A stretch of 64,000 nt of DNA from Aristolochia californica (Eukaryota > Streptophyta > Magnoliopsida > Piperales > Aristolochiaceae), in the NCBI GenBank assembly GCA_029961685.1, contig JARWKL010000007.1, positions 6,654,708 through 6,718,707 of the forward strand. The letters are read 5' to 3'. Shown one piece after another: positions 9,633-19,246 of the stretch. A model generated the notes under the pieces. It made no database searches. It saw nothing but the letters and a program-made list of their open reading frames with translations, and was not told the DNA's origin. The position numbers and the translations under genes are program-made. Positions within the stretch are counted from its first letter, which is position 1, and each line of letters starts with the position of its first letter.

Positions 9633-10983
9633 TGGACAACGATAATGGGGTCATCACTGAATAAGAGATAGAGGATTGCATGAATTTTGAAGAGAGAGGC
9701 GTGGACGAGCTATAACAGCCGATGTGGAAAGATCGGATGTTCCTTCGACAACTTAAGGAGCTAAATCGGAACATATCCGGATCTGGTCAGTTGAACCAAC
9801 TCACGGCGGCGAACGAGGAGCAATCTTGTAGGAAGAAGGTGGTGAGGGCCAAGACGTGATTCTCAAGTACATGCTAAAGATGATGGAGGTCTGCAAAGCG
9901 AAAAGAGTTTGTCTACGGAATCATCTCTGAGAGCGATAAGTCGGTCTTGGTTTATTCTGATAATCATTGGGAATGGTGGAAAGAGGAGGTGAAATTTGAC
10001 CAGAATGCGCTGACGATAGCGAAGGAGTCCTTGGGGAAGTAGAACACCAACATGCTGAGACTAGTTTCTATGTCAGTACTCTTCATGAACTACAAGATGC
10101 GACACTGAGTTCCCTTCTTTCGGCACTTCTCCAACACTGTTTTCCTCCATAGAGGAAGTTCCCGTTGGAGAAGGGTTTTCGCCACTATGGTGGCCAACGG
10201 GGAATGAAACATGGTGGGGAGATAAGGGGACAACGAGGGAACAAGGGCCGCGTCCCTATAGGAAGCCTCATGACATGAAAAAGGCATGGACTGTGAGTAT
10301 CCTCTTTGTAGTTCTGAAGCACCATGTCAAGAAGCTAGTGTGGCAGTCCAAGTGCTTGCAGAACAAGACCATAGCCAGAGAGACCGAAACTTGGGCCAAG
10401 TGATGGAAAAGAAGAAGTTCTCCTCAACCTCACCAATAAATCCCTTAAAATCTCCACCCCAAAAGAAGAAGACGATGACACATGCAAAGAGAAGAGGAAG
10501 AGTGTCTTCGATGAAGAAGCCAAGGCTGAGCGGACGGTGAACATTTCCCAATACCACAATTGTTCGTAGAAGGACCTTGATTCATAGTTTGCTACTAGGA
10601 GCTCTTGGGGCCATGATTAGTTGAGTTGCACTCACAAGGATGACAAGAACCTAGACGTCAAGGAAACCAGGAGGGTCGATTTGCCACAAATCGGTATAGC
10701 AGAAGAGGGTCTCAGATCAATCAATGAGCTCATGGAGTTATACTACAGTGTGAGAAATAAACCTACTTAGATGAGTCAGAGCTTGAACAAAGAGAGATGA
10801 AGATACAGAGAATGCTTACATGCTGAGAAAGAGTACTAATGGTGGCTTCAACTTTTGCTCGGAGAGGGATTTCATAGATGAAAGAATGGGGATGTAATTT
10901 GAAAAGTAGCAAGAAGAATTGAAGTTGAATGACAGTCTATTTGAAAGAGTAGTGATGAAATCACCTGAACTGGAGGCCATCAA
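9632..10983 (+). pseudogene. EIN3/EIL ethylene-response transcription factor pseudogene
   Basis: Frames switch repeatedly, but the EIN3 DNA-binding region is followed in order: GVDEL, MWKDRMFLRQLKEL, ILKYMLKMMEVCKA, EFVYGIISESDKSVL, EWWKEEVKFDQNA, TLHELQDATLSSLLSALLQH, KFPLEKGF, PLWWPTGNETWWGDKG, EQGPRPYRKPHDMKKAW, KLVWQSKCLQNKTIARE and, after a gap, KRKSVFDEE. These match the conserved blocks of EIN3/EIL proteins, nuclear activators at the end of the ethylene pathway. In-frame stops (for example after VITE and GVDEL) and several indels abolish coding. The first recognisable ATG (MDNDNG) is at the copia LTR edge. The end is unclear because a Cassandra element begins at 10,984. No introns are seen, which fits the family and does not by itself prove retroposition. 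Confidence 0.85.
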
Positions 10984-11152
10984 TGTTATGGCCCTGCGTT
11001 AAGTACCTATGTCTTCCGCTCTTAACAAGTCGGTCTTTTGGGTGGTATTGGCTAGGTGCTTGACTCAAAACTCAGAAGTTAAGCGAGCCTGGTCGAGAGT
11101 AATTCTAGGATGGGTGACCTCCTAGGAAGTACTCTTGCCTAGGTACTTATCA
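10984..11152 (+). repeat. Cassandra-like 5' LTR
   Basis: The 169-bp LTR opens with TGT and ends in CA. Its first 65 bp match the right LTR at 11,379 with few differences. The 5S-like block occupies its second half. Confidence 0.85.
11068..11131 (+). other. 5S rRNA-derived segment with pol III control boxes
   Basis: About 64 bp matches plant 5S rRNA from roughly nucleotide 40 to 105. The A box AAGTTAAGCGAGCCTGG and C box GGATGGGTGACCTCC are almost intact, with a GAGAGT intermediate element between them. The 5' and 3' thirds of 5S rRNA are missing or unrecognisable, so this is not a 5S gene. It may still bind TFIIIA/TFIIIC. Confidence 0.85.
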
Positions 11153-11378
11153 TTTGGTATCAGAGCGGGCTCCCACTTTGCGAGTTTGAGTCCTGGGACG
11201 TGCAAAGGCCAGATTAAAATACTGGTAGGTCATTGTGATAAGCCTTGGGTCAGGACAATGTCATTGTGCGGGTGCAAAAGCTGGATTAAAATACTGGTAG
11301 GTCGCGTCTAGGTATTATCGCGGTCGGGCTAGTGTCGTTGAGCCGCCGTGGTCGTCGGCTAGCGAAGGTGGGGTGTGA

Positions 11379-11475
11379 TGTTATGACCCTGGCTTAAGTA
11401 CTTATGTCTTCCGCTCCTAACAAACCAGTCTTTTGGGTAGTATTGGATAAATGGTTAACAATCAACTGACGTTTT
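11379..11475 (+). repeat. Cassandra-like 3' LTR, truncated before the 5S block
   Basis: TGTTATGACCCTGGC through GGGTAGTATTGG aligns with the start of the left LTR. Similarity fades after about 11,447 and the 5S segment is not present. Confidence 0.75.
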
Positions 11476-12623
11476 GGGTTGGATGAGGAAGCCTATAAAA
11501 ACGGTGCTCATATATTTACGAAGAATTGATGAAAAGGAGTGATATCATACAATGTGCAGGAAGATAAGGACTGAAATAATGCATAGATGGAATTTTCTGA
11601 GCAACATGAATTGAAGCTGAAGAATTTCAAAATTTCTGTCAGGAAGGTGTGGTAGAGTTTTTTAATGGTGTATACTCGGCTTGAGTAAGTGACGATATAA
11701 GAGGAGAGCGGAGAGGGAGAGCCAGAAGAGAGAAACCTTTAGTGTTGAGTGAAAGTGAATTCACTAGTCTCATGGAGTTACTTCACTTTCACACATTTTT
11801 TCACTCCCCACTTACATAGTGCACTAACCCTTTTGGGCCACTTTCCTCCGTCAAAGTGAATTATTCACTTACATATACACAGTGCACTAATAGGGCATGT
11901 ATTAGTATACATAATATTTGTATCTTTAGAAAGAGTAGAGGTTTTTATTTTATTAGCTAATTCAAGAAATTTTTATTGCTTGATTACCAAACAGTGAAAC
12001 CATTTTGTGAAAATACCAAATTCAATTCATCCCTTGGTCAGCTTGCCTAATAGACAAATTGTTCACCAACTTATAATACGGGTTATTCATGGAAGACATG
12101 GGGAGGATTCCAGATTTGAATTTGGATTTATTCCATTGTTACAAATTGCCAAACACCACAATGTGATTGGTCTTCCAAATGGTGATTTGATATTATCTAT
12201 ACAAAAAATCAATCATCAAAATTAGGATTGATCAACGCTTTAAATCATCGATATCGATCAATATTGAAGGTTCTTGATGGTTAAAATCAAACTTCTCAAA
12301 AGTATAGAGATTTAGTTAATCAGTCGATCAATGGTCAAAATCAAAGTTTTGCTCAAACTTGAGGTTGATTATTAAGATCAAGGCCCAATCAATGGTCATG
12401 ATAAAATCGATTACATTAACCACAAATTAAGATTAAATCAAAAGAGAACACCTAAGAGCCACATAGAAGGAAAAAAATATCGCAGTCCAATTCACAAATA
12501 GTTAACGCTAGCTTTCTAAAAGAGTTTAGGATTTAAGATCATTGGTAAGACTCTCAACTTTCACTTCCTATTTCAGTACATTGCCAGATTCTCTTTTCAT
12601 TGACTTAGAATAGTTAGCTTGCT
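11476..12623. other. Intergenic, no gene seen
   Basis: There is no recognisable coding sequence. A stem with arms GTGAAAGTGAA and TTCACTTTCAC lies at about 11,750-11,792, and the word AGTGCACTAA occurs twice (near 11,818 and 11,881). Degenerate GATCAAT words begin at about 12,185. It may hold old LTR sequence. Confidence 0.4.
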
Positions 12624-12808
12624 GGAAAGTTCCACTCTAGCAAGAGAGGTAGCATGGGCAACACATGTTGTCCTAGGAAAACTCCACCTAAACAAAGAAA
12701 TTGACTCGTGGGCAACACATGGTGTCAGAAGGAAGCACCACCCAACTAAGGAAGGTGGCACATAGGTGACACATAACATCATAGGAAAACTCCACCCAAA
12801 CAAGGGAG
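12624..12808. repeat. Tandem repeat, period about 53 bp, 3.5 copies
   Basis: Units start at 12,624, 12,676, 12,731 and 12,784. Each opens with GGAAAxxTCCACC-like sequence and contains CAACACATG(G/T)TGTC. Diverged copies of this sort suggest an old minisatellite. The open frame antisense to it is a by-product of the repeat. Confidence 0.75.
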
Positions 12809-14453
12809 TGTTAGACCAATCATAAAATATTGTTGTTCTCCATTAGTTTGATAATGACAAATTGGTAGCTTGAAAGTGTGTTAGTAACAATGTTATCAAT
12901 GTATTTCAGACACATGCCTTCTAACACAAATATTATAGTTTTATGACAAAAGGTTAAGACAAAAAAAATGATCAATCAAGTTGTAAAGTCAAGACAAAAA
13001 CAAAAATACATTGAAGATTGTTGTTGTGAAGAAGAGCTTACACAAATAAAAAGACGAAAGATAAAGTCAAAGTCAAATAGAAAATCTCAAAAACTCTAAC
13101 TACGTAAGCAGGTAGCCAAATTAAACTTCGATTCTTAAGCACATAGATTTTATAAAAATTTAGAGTATGAAACATTTCCAAAACCATTTTTTAACCGAAT
13201 GCATAAATATATTTTATGATAGTAAATCCCTTAGAATAACATATATCATGCTTAAATATCAAAATAGTACAATGACATATAGCATGATCGATCAACCTAG
13301 ATGAACTTGATTAGTCATCCAAAATATAGTTTGACATAACTTATAAAACATAATTGATCATTGGTTCAAGAATGATTGATTGTAGAGAATGCTGCTAGGA
13401 AGATGCCCTGTTGCATGATCAATCATCCCATGTTGCACGATTAATCATATAGAACTTTGCATAGTCAGTTCTATCATTCAGGTTCGACCAATCAAATTAG
13501 GTTTGGTTAGTCAATGATTTTTCGGAAAGGTTGATTTGTTAGGCCCCATGAGTGAAGTAGCTAGATCGACTTCTCATTTTGTATGGTTATATATTTTTAT
13601 ATATTTTATATGTACTTTTTTGTTTTTTTATATATTTTCTTTTTCATGTATATTTTTATGCATTTTTATGTACATCAAATATTTATAAAATATATAATTT
13701 TGATTTAATATATTTGTCATTTAATAATTATTTTTATTGTGTGAGTTTACTAGGAAATTTAAATTATAAAAAATAAAATAATCTACTTTTTTTAAGGAAG
13801 ATCTATAATAAAAACAAATATAACTGTGAATTTTATAATTTTACCGGCAATGATATTCAATATTGGCACGGAAATAATTTTTTTTTGCTTATATATTAGA
13901 GTGGGAAAAGTGGGATTCATAAAGATTGATGAGAAACATAATTTCTTTGGAAAAGATTTTAGTGGCAAAAGTTTTGCCCCAAATTGTAGTTTTGTTGGCA
14001 AAAACTTTGAAACTTAGCTAGGAAAAACTCATGTTCGCTGGCACAAGTTTACTCTTTACCAACAAAAGTAGTTTCGCTGGTAGAATTATATAATTTTAAA
14101 AAATAATTCACAATACTGATCCATAGTTGATCCTCGCACTAATGAAAACCCCTGACTGGATCATAAGGTTTAATCAATTAATCAAAACTTGGTAAACATT
14201 TCTTCTATAATTTTGATTGAGAGTCAATCAAGTAGAGGAGACAAATAGATCAGAAATCAATGGTTGAGAATACTAAATATACTGCACAATATGGTAAAAC
14301 TACGTGTTACTCCACTGTGTTGCCTCTACGTTTATCGTCTCTCCCATTACGATCAACTCGTAAGCAAGGAGTTAATGGTCTGATAAAAGCTTTGCTTAAT
14401 CTATACACGGAAGAAGAAGAAGAAGCAGAAGAAGAAGATGTAGTGGTTGTGTT
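12809..14453. other. AT-rich region, no gene seen
   Basis: There is no supported gene. 13,260-13,540 has many GATCAATCA/GATTGATTGT-like words on both strands. 13,590-13,780 is T-rich low complexity. 13,960-14,090 has short degenerate repeats of the type GGCAAAAxTTTG. The nearest gene ends at 14,454. Confidence 0.45.
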
Positions 14454-17400
14454 TCAGAACTCGTAGAAGCTGTGCCTCTGCGGTATGATATCATCGCCCA
14501 GCCGTGTCCCGTGCCTCCCTAAGCTCTTATTCATCTCTACCTCGGTCACGAAAACTGCACAAACAGGTCTGTGATCAGAGAACCTAGACTCTCCGCGGAT
14601 ATACGAAAGCTGATCGATGCCGTTCCCGTGCCAAAGGATACGATCGCACCTGTAACACAGGTGAATTCAGTTCTGGCCGGGTCCATTAAAGTAGAGGAAA
14701 TTGATTCCCATTTTGGAAGATTTGACTAGTTACCAGGCCGGCGTCCGTCGTTTCTTTTTAGACTTCACCGTCTCTCCGGCGTAAGAGTCGGAGTTGTAAG
14801 TGTACTTGTAGGTTGGTGCGAAGAAGATCTTTCCCTCTTGCCAGCCTGAAAATACTCTACCAGCTTCTCTCTCGATTATCAACTGCAGATCATTAATTTG
14901 TTCGATCCAATCAATGTGACTTTTATAATTTGGAAAAGTCTAGAAATTGAAAACGAATCAGCTGCAATGAGAGAAACGGACCTGATCCTTCTCCAGAAGG
15001 GCATCCCAGTCGTTGTCTTCCAGGAGAATCCGTGTTTCAGCATAGCTGAGAGCTATTCGGTAATTCAAGTCGCCGAGCCATATTATCCGACTGCGGCAGT
15101 TGAAGACAATCGTTAGGGAGGTTAATAATATTTGAAGAAAACTTTGAGCTGCTTTGAGATTAAGATACTGGGATTGGGATTATACTCGTGCTCGAGAATT
15201 TTTTCTGGAATTCGACGACGGGAATGCTTGCAGATTCTGGGAAACTGTGTGCTCTTCAGTATCTCTGCAACATCAGAGTTCCTCCTTAGCTCATCGCCTT
15301 CTTTCTCTCCGGAAGCCAAATGGCTACAGATGAAGCAAAATGAGGTCCTGTGTAGCGACATGCTCACTGAAATACATCCCTGCAAGACAAATTCATCTCC
15401 ATCAGCCTCGACATCATTTTCACTGTGAAACAACTGAAGAAAGAAGAAGATGTATGTATACCTTGTTTCCGAGACAACCCATGATCCCTCTCCCAATACA
15501 GGAGACACGGAGATGGCCAATATGGGGCACAAGCTCAGTCCTCGCCCACACAGAGAGAAAGATGCCTACCATCTGCTTGCTCGTGATTAAACAGTAATTC
15601 AATTGATTCGGCGAGTTGAAGTCCGACATCGAGAAACTGGGATTATAAGTGTCATCGTCGTAGTTAAGATCATGCCGGTTAATCAAGTCACTGAACTCCG
15701 TCGTTCTTCGCCGCATTGACAATGACTCGGAGTTACAGTTACAGGTCTTCAGCAAACCATTGTCGATCCTAAGGTTCCTGCTCAGAACTTTGAGAGAAGG
15801 CTTCTGGAAGTAGAGAAGCCCACTCTGCGACTTGGGTTCCTTGTTAAACTTGTAGTTGTTGGATTCGGAAGAACATATAACGTCGTCTCTGAAAGGGTCA
15901 CTGGATCTGTTGAGAGCTTGGCTGATGAGGGTCAGCCATCTCACTGCAGGTTCATTGTCTTCTATCACAAGAACATTTCCTGCATTTAAAGGAACGATTT
16001 CCTGAAACCTGAAAAAAAAACAAAAAGCAACAACGCCATTATTTTATCAACTAAAACTAATCCTCAACAGTTTTCCTTAATTTTTTTCCCTCAAGAGGAT
16101 TGATTAATCGATCATCATACCCTATGACATAAATGTCTGAAGAACCTTCGACCTGCAAGAAATCTTCCAAGTTGAGATCGGGAGAGGGACATCTTCCGCC
16201 CACGTTCCATGTTCCAACAAATATCCTTCAAATAACGAAATGAGAAACAGAAACAGCAATATTAGTTGATTAGGAATTCCCCAACCTTCTTGAACAGAAG
16301 ACAAAGTAACAGTTCATACCGGAATTCCTGAACCTCGCCATTACTGTCCATATTGAGATCGTAGTTACTGAGGTTCAATCCTTCTAGCCTCGAGCTTGTG
16401 TGCCTTTCTGGATCAAAAACATGTCAGACCTTGATTCCCAAGATGAGTTTTGCTTTAGATATGGCTATTGATTCAACCTCGGAAACTCCAGGGTTAAAGA
16501 ACTTGAATCTAGGAAACATAACGTGTTCTATCTTTACCGAGGGATTTTAATTTGTTAACAGTACTGAAGATCTTCCGGAGCTAGTTCATCAAATCTTCAT
16601 AACCCTGTAATGAATTTAAACCATCCCCAAACAATCTCATGGCAGGTTTAGAAGCCCAGAGGTCTCAATCCGTAGGTAAAATGTATCCAATTATTTGTGT
16701 TTCCTCCATGGATAACCTTCAAATGGGTGGATTGGCTTTTATAGACTTTCAAGTAAGTATTCCCAGAAATAAATAGAAATATTTTTCCTAGGATATACGC
16801 TAGAAAGACAGATTCAAGCAAGTCCATCAGACGTATGACAGAAAGAAAAGAAGAAAAAAAAGAAATCTCCTAGCAAATGGCTACAATTTCCATTCTTACA
16901 GTTCACTGACTCTATAAACTCTCTTGTTGAATTTTATAACCTTGGATGGGTCCATAAGCCAGGTGTTCTTTTACAAAAACTTGCCGCAGACAGAGGATTT
17001 TAAAAAGTCCACAGAGGTAGATAACCTACTACAAATATATCTCCATCACGACCAGTTTCCGATGCTTTTGATTAGTTTCTTGATATCCCAGAAGCATGAT
17101 TTCTAACTAAAATGGTGTGTTTGAACAGATTGGAAGATCATCACAATTTAAAACCACGCGAAATGAAGATGTGAACAAAAAAAATTAAATTAGAGGTTAT
17201 GATCACCTGAGAAGCTCTTTCTTATAACTAGAGGAGTGTCTAAGAAACCCCTTTTTGCACCAGAAGTGAACCTCCTCTCCAGTTCTGTACCATGAAAAAT
17301 TGATCACGAAAGAGTAGAGGAGTAAATGGAAATGCAGATCCTTTAAGAGTGAAATTCAAGGATTTTTTTTTTTTCCTTCTCAAGAGTACTGTTTAGACAT

Positions 17401-17919
17401 TATTTTGGAAGGATATTGATGTGAAGCCATTGTTGTCCTTCAATATGAAACTCGTTAACAGAAAGAAAACGACAGTGTGGCCACTAACTGGCTTCCCTGG
17501 TTTAAAATGTTCAGTAATAGGAAGGAAACGAAAAGAGCAGTATACCACGAGCGGCTTCATTTCTTCCCAAGTTCTCATCGCCTTTCCCGTCCTTCTTCCC
17601 GAATATCTTCGGAAGGATAGACTTCAGAGGAGAACGACAATTGAAAACGAAAACCAAGTAAGAAATTAATAAATAACGAGTAGGAAGGAATCAGATTTTC
17701 GTATCTGTTATTGCATTCTGAATCGTTAAATGTATAGCAATTATAATGCTTTCTCTTTCTAGACAAACTTAACGCGTAGAGAATTGAAAGGGAGGGAGAG
17801 AAAGAGAGGAGCAATAATACCTTCTTCTTCTTGTCGTTCTTGACAGAATTATCCGGGGTGGTGCAGGGAGATTTTGCCATGTCCTGGTCGGCCTTTCCCT
17901 GCCGGGGCGCCGACGACAT
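14454..17919 (-). CDS. Type I inositol polyphosphate 5-phosphatase
   Basis: Ten exons on the minus strand: 17919-17821, 17621-17546, 17284-17207, 16407-16320, 16225-16121, 16008-15462, 15379-15186, 15090-14982, 14882-14734 and 14649-14454. All have GT-AG ends and their summed length is 1641 nt, 546 aa. The catalytic domain has [91 protein letters not shown] and FSDHRPV. These are the metal- and phosphate-binding motifs of the family, which removes the 5-phosphate from inositol phosphates or phosphoinositides. The N-terminus ([11 protein letters not shown]..., then KKKK) is short and basic. There are no WD40 repeats, so it is type I and not type II. The closest Arabidopsis paralogue cannot be decided by eye. 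The ATG at 17919 follows an in-frame TGA. A second ATG is 14 codons on. Confidence 0.95.
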
Positions 17920-19246
17920 TCATTCAACGGCGAATGTTTTTCTGGGTCTGATTCCGGAAACTTCTTCCCACAGTCATACTTCGGTGGAATATCCACCCGC
18001 TCAACCTCATTACAGCCAAACAGGAAGCCAATTATACCGCCATCAACAACTACAACAGGACAAAAATTACACTAAACCAACGAAACCCAGAAGTTCAGTT
18101 TGTTATAGAAGGAGGTGAAAGAGAGAGAGGGGAGAAGAAGAAGATCTTGTTTTGCGATAACTAGTTTTCCTTTGGGAGGTCTGCATTAGTTTTCTTCGCC
18201 ACAAACAAAACAAACTTCCCACTCCGCCATTTCCTTCGGGAAGGCTCTGCAAAATGGAATGACCTTGTCAACGTTGATATGGAGCCAGATACGCCCACGT
18301 CCATTTACATGGATATCGTCTGTTTATCCCACTCTAATTGCCGGATTTTCCGATTTCTTCTTCCTTTTAATGGCTTCTCGTTAATCTATTTCTGTTCTGC
18401 TCTAAAATTTAAATTCATAATCCAAGTTTTAAATGAACTTGGTTTGGTTTCAGATTTTCAATTCTGGAACTGAATTTGGCGTTATCAGACAGCACGCTAG
18501 AAAGAATTACAGGTTTGCATTTAGAATTTGAAAACTGATTAAATTAATTATATCCATTAATCCTAATAATCCAGCCATCAAGCCAGTAGAATAACTGGTT
18601 TTGGTCCAGTTTTTTGAAGTTGGACATTAATCAATCTTCGGTTGGTTGATACGGCTTTGAATCACTATTTGGTTTCTATCTTCTTTCTTAAGATGCTATG
18701 TGCACTTACGAAGCTCAGTTGAGAACAAGGATCCAGTACATACACCTTATAAAAAGAGTCTTCATTAAGCTTGAATCGTTGCAGCCTAAACAAGTATTTC
18801 AAATTACAAAACGAGAATCAGGAACATCTGATGAACTCAATCGCATTCACCACCAAATCTCATCAAAACACGAAACGACTCAGTAGAGCACATACAAAGG
18901 TCTGAAAATGGAGCTTCTTGAGAGAAAAGAAAAAAAGGACTTCTACCCATCGGAGACAATATTGCAGAGACTCCATGCACTGAACAACTATTTTTATACA
19001 GCTATGTGTAGAGTGACTTCCCAAAAGGTATAACTCCTGACTTGACAAGAGTTACAAAGGGTGATACATAAAACAGCTTCCAACTTGAGTTTCAACAAGT
19101 ATGAATATCGATGACTAACACCTGCAAATGAACAATTAAAACAGCAGATATCAGCAGTTTTTCAGAAAAAAAGAAAGCAAGACCGATGCTTATGAGGTTC
19201 AGAACTCACCTCTTAATAAAACAGGAAGAAAAGCAATTCTAAAAAA
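17920..19246. other. Upstream region of the 5-phosphatase and 3' flank of the mutase
   Basis: No gene is seen. 18,118-18,150 is a GA-rich stretch (CT-rich on the minus strand), probably 5' UTR or core promoter of the 5-phosphatase. 18,700-19,246 should include the 3' UTR of the minus-strand phosphoglycerate mutase gene. Short open frames here match nothing I know. Confidence 0.45.

Larger units (their letters stand above)
10984..11475 (+). mobile_element. Cassandra-type TRIM retrotransposon with 5S rRNA-derived LTR
   Basis: The left LTR (10,984-11,152) begins TGTTATGGCC, carries a 5S rRNA-like segment and ends TTATCA. The primer site TGGTATCAGAGC follows at 11,155. The internal part of about 225 bp is non-coding and holds two copies of a GATTAAAATACTGGTAGGTC stretch (near 11,211 and 11,283). 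A purine tract GCGAAGGTGGGGTG precedes the right LTR, which starts TGTTATGACC at 11,379 and keeps only about 70-95 bp before similarity is lost. This arrangement (short, non-coding, iMet primer site, 5S in the LTR) is the definition of Cassandra elements. It is 3' truncated, so it is no longer mobile by itself. Confidence 0.9.

Noticed and set aside
6300..9640. 5-bp target duplication around the copia element
   Set aside because: The bases before 6305 and after 9632 do not match convincingly, so the exact insertion site is left open.
11041..11160. A true 5S rRNA gene
   Set aside because: Only the central internal-promoter part of 5S is present, and it lies within an LTR.
12597..12803. 68-codon minus-strand frame with repeating WSFP/CV motifs
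   Set aside because: It is generated by the 53-bp tandem repeat. The varying unit length would not preserve a real protein.
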